Below are positions 57,311 through 59,346 of a stretch of DNA of 59,346 nt, piece by piece. Under the pieces are notes generated by a model, which did no database searches, had not been told where the DNA came from, and saw only the letters and a program-made list of their open reading frames with translations. The position numbers and the translations under genes are program-made. Source of the stretch: Candidatus Sulfotelmatobacter sp. (GTDB lineage Bacteria; Acidobacteriota; Terriglobia; Terriglobales; Acidobacteriaceae); the NCBI GenBank assembly GCA_017883385.1, contig JADGNQ010000019.1, positions 1-59,346 on the forward strand, in the 5' to 3' direction. Positions within the stretch are counted from its first letter, which is position 1, and every line of letters starts with the position of its first letter.

Positions 57311-57841
57311 ATGGCAAGTATGAAAACATATCAAGTGGTGATTGCGCCTGTGCGCTTCCTCAGTCGACTGTCCTCTATGCCTCGCCTCAGTACAAAGCAT
57401 CTGCTGGTGGCTACGATTCTTGTTTTATGCGGTCGGTGGCCGGACACCGGGTACGGGCGTGGTCAGATGGCCGCAATTAGCGCGGTCGCGCCGAGCGCTG
57501 ACAGCCATCCGATTCTGGTCGAGCTGTTCACCTCTGAAGGTTGTTCTAGCTGTCCGCCCGCGGACGACTTAGTGCAAAAGCTGGACGCATTGCAGCCCGT
57601 AGCTGGTGCGCAACTCATCGTGCTGAGTGAGCACGTCGACTACTGGGACCATGACGGGTGGAAAGACCCGAATTCCTCCGCCGCGCTGACCCAGCGGCAG
57701 AGTGCCTATGTACACGCGCTGGGATTAAGCACTCCGTACACTCCACAAATCATCGTCGATGGTGCCAACGAGATGCGAATCGGCGATGCGCAACAGGTCG
57801 AAAAACTCTTTGAGCAGTGGTCGTCATCGATACGCACTTGA
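57311..57841 (+). CDS. DUF1223 thioredoxin-like exported protein, possibly short
   Basis: An exported thioredoxin-fold protein: an N-terminal hydrophobic segment ([16 protein letters not shown]), then [20 protein letters not shown] with the CSSC motif and [53 protein letters not shown], the DUF1223 hallmarks. Family members usually continue 40-60 residues further; this one stops at WSSSIRT, so the C-terminus may be lost. GTG at 57308 is an alternative start. It lies next to the integration scar. Confidence 0.82.
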   Translation: MASMKTYQVVIAPVRFLSRLSSMPRLSTKHLLVATILVLCGRWPDTGYGRGQMAAISAVAPSADSHPILVELFTSEGCSSCPPADDLVQKLDALQPVAGAQLIVLSEHVDYWDHDGWKDPNSSAALTQRQSAYVHALGLSTPYTPQIIVDGANEMRIGDAQQVEKLFEQWSSSIRT

Positions 57842-58116
57842 CATCGGTTCCATATGACCACTATGTTCGCTGGCAGATGAAGAAGATGCCTACCTGGCAT
57901 AGCGATGGTTTCCCCGGTTTGCCCGTTACTCAAGCGCGATCCTAAGATCCACGATTGAGATGGCGGTGTGCAAGAGCTCATCGCACCCGTTCTGGCCATC
58001 GCCAGCAGGATCACTCGCGCCCGGCGGCGGAGGCAGCGCGGAATAGGTGAGTTGATATAGTCTTGAACGACATGCCAGGCAATGGATGCACTCCACTACA
58101 ACGGAGTTCACCTCCT

Positions 58117-59346
58117 ATGCGCAAAGTCATTTCGATATCAGCCGTTTCGCTCCTCTTACTCGCGCCCGGCGCTTGGCCGCAGGCCACTGAGACGCCGGTC
58201 ACGCGGCGGGCACCGAGTGTCGCCGCGGGCAGCCAGGGCGTGGTTGTTTCCGGTAAGCTTGCCGCGACTGCGGCAGGCATCAAGATTCTGGAACAGGGCG
58301 GAAACGCCGCCGACGCAGGCGCCGCCACTCTGCTGGCACTGTCCGTAACCTATGTAGGCGCGTTCTGCGTGGGAGGAGAGGTTCCCATTCTGGTTTACAG
58401 CGCCGACCAGAAAAACGTGAAGCTGCTGGAGGGACAAGGGGAGGCCCCTCGCGACCCCAAAGCGATCGCCTGGTACATGGAACACGGAATCCCGGACGGT
58501 GACGTGAAGGCAGCCGCCGTGCCTGGCACCATAGATGCGATCGTCACCCTGCTGAAACTTTATGGAACCAAAAGCTTCGAGGAGGTCGTGCAGCCAACGC
58601 TGGCCATTCTAGACGCCGGCGGCCCCAGTTGGTATATCGATACTGGCAGCGGGCAGAGGATCGAAACCGGCGTGAACTGGCAGGCGGACATGGCAGTGAC
58701 CTTTCGCAAATTGGTGGAGTCCGAAAAGGCCACGAAAGGTACGCGCCAGCAGAAACTGCAAGCTGTCTCGGATCGCTTCTATCGCGGCGACATCGCCGCG
58801 GCCCTGGAAGCCTGGTATATCAAAAAGGGCGGTTTCCTTCGCAAGGCGGATTTGGCCGCGCACAAAACTCCCGTGGTGGATCCGCTTAAAGCCACGTACC
58901 GTGGCTACACGGTATATAAGGCCGGTCCGTTGACGCAGGGTCCTTATCTCTCACAGACGCTGCGCCTACTCGAAGGCTTCGACTTGAAGAAGATGGGCTT
59001 CAACTCGGCGGATTACATCCATACGGTGATTGAAGCGGAGAAACTGGCGCTGGCAGATCGCGACGAGTATTACGGCGATCCGAACTTTGTGAAGGTGCCG
59101 ATGCAGCAGTTGTTTTCCGATCAGTACACCGAAATGCGGCGCAAGCTGATCGATCCGAAAAAGGCATCTCTCGATCTCCGGCCAGGCGACCCCTACACTA
59201 TGAAACCGACCAAGCTGCCCACCATCACCGGACCCTGGCATGGCGGAACCACCGTCATGTGTGTGACGGATAAGTTTGGGAACGTCATCGCGGCCACTCC
59301 CAGCGGCCTGTCAAGCACAGCTGGCGTGGCCGGACGCACGGGCATT
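58117..59346 (+). CDS. ggt: Gamma-glutamyltransferase (3' partial)
   Basis: Exported Ntn-hydrolase that transfers gamma-glutamyl groups or hydrolyses glutathione. 410 codons are in the window and the C-terminal part continues beyond it. Signal peptide MRKVISISAVSLLLLAPGAW; family sequences SGKLAATAAGIKILEQGGNA, AADAGAATLLALSV, AAVPGTIDAIVTLLKLYG and DRDEYYGDPNF. The autoprocessing nucleophile Thr is in GGTTVMCVTDKFGNV (about T378). Of the usual P..D.GGNA motif the Asn-Ala-Ala-Asp part is intact. ATG at 58117; the upstream TCACCTCCT (58109-58117) is not a ribosome binding site. Confidence 0.92.
   Translation, partial: MRKVISISAVSLLLLAPGAWPQATETPVTRRAPSVAAGSQGVVVSGKLAATAAGIKILEQGGNAADAGAATLLALSVTYVGAFCVGGEVPILVYSADQKNVKLLEGQGEAPRDPKAIAWYMEHGIPDGDVKAAAVPGTIDAIVTLLKLYGTKSFEEVVQPTLAILDAGGPSWYIDTGSGQRIETGVNWQADMAVTFRKLVESEKATKGTRQQKLQAVSDRFYRGDIAAALEAWYIKKGGFLRKADLAAHKTPVVDPLKATYRGYTVYKAGPLTQGPYLSQTLRLLEGFDLKKMGFNSADYIHTVIEAEKLALADRDEYYGDPNFVKVPMQQLFSDQYTEMRRKLIDPKKASLDLRPGDPYTMKPTKLPTITGPWHGGTTVMCVTDKFGNVIAATPSGLSSTAGVAGRTGI

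Overview
The window is a high-GC chromosomal contig piece, about 60% GC by eye, and dense in housekeeping genes. Gene content suggests a soil-type member of the Acidobacteriota, probably class Terriglobia. The pointers are GloVer-repeat secreted proteins, small secreted carboxypeptidase-regulatory-like proteins, an LpxI-type lipid A pathway, DUF2785, many dispersed short palindromes, and an 8/4-branch tRNA-like gene of a kind reported from Acidobacteria. This placement is inference from family distribution; no rRNA gene is present. The first 36 bases are a fold-back copy of bases 73-108 and are most likely an assembly artefact.

Layout. 0-7 kb: 3' part of rpoC, a YihY membrane protein, pyruvate kinase and a small ABM-like protein. 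7-16.4 kb: alpha/beta hydrolase, rhomboid protease, M28 peptidase, a LysW-like zinc ribbon followed by small secreted proteins, a GloVer-repeat protein, LemA and HemB with an unusual insertion. 16.5-27 kb: orphan histidine kinase, mutS2, a CD-NTase-like protein, a GIY-YIG gene between two ~215-bp direct repeats, then dnaG-rpoD. 26.9-29.3 kb: an accessory pocket with the 8/4 tRNA-like gene, a predicted ~60-nt RNA complementary to its anticodon arm, an orphan DUF433 gene, a frameshifted gene and a PD-(D/E)XK nuclease. 29.3-40.7 kb: DUF2785, dnaB, lepA, a secreted amidohydrolase, maf, tatA, an exported methyltransferase-like protein and an M20 peptidase. 40.8-46.2 kb: the lipid A genes fabZ-lpxA and lpxI, split by 2.6 kb of small genes with a repeated 18-bp site, then a DinB protein. 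46.3-49.7 kb: DUF486, two PilZ-type proteins, two small exported peptides and a leaderless sugar-binding-like protein. 49.8-56.5 kb: an acetate module, with acs divergent from porin-DUF485-actP and two GTGAT-N4-ATCAC sites in the shared upstream region. 56.5-59.3 kb: tRNA(CAT) carrying an integrase remnant, a DUF1223 protein, and gamma-glutamyltransferase cut by the window end.

The most unusual signals are: (1) the tRNA-like gene with 8-bp acceptor and 4-bp T stem, followed by its own promoter-terminator unit whose RNA could pair with the anticodon arm over 16 of 17 positions; (2) the GIY-YIG gene flanked by MITE-like direct repeats with terminal inverted repeats; (3) repeat sequence that has entered the reading frames of mutS2, dnaG and maf without breaking them; (4) several families of short palindromes and heptamer-phased islands spread through the window.
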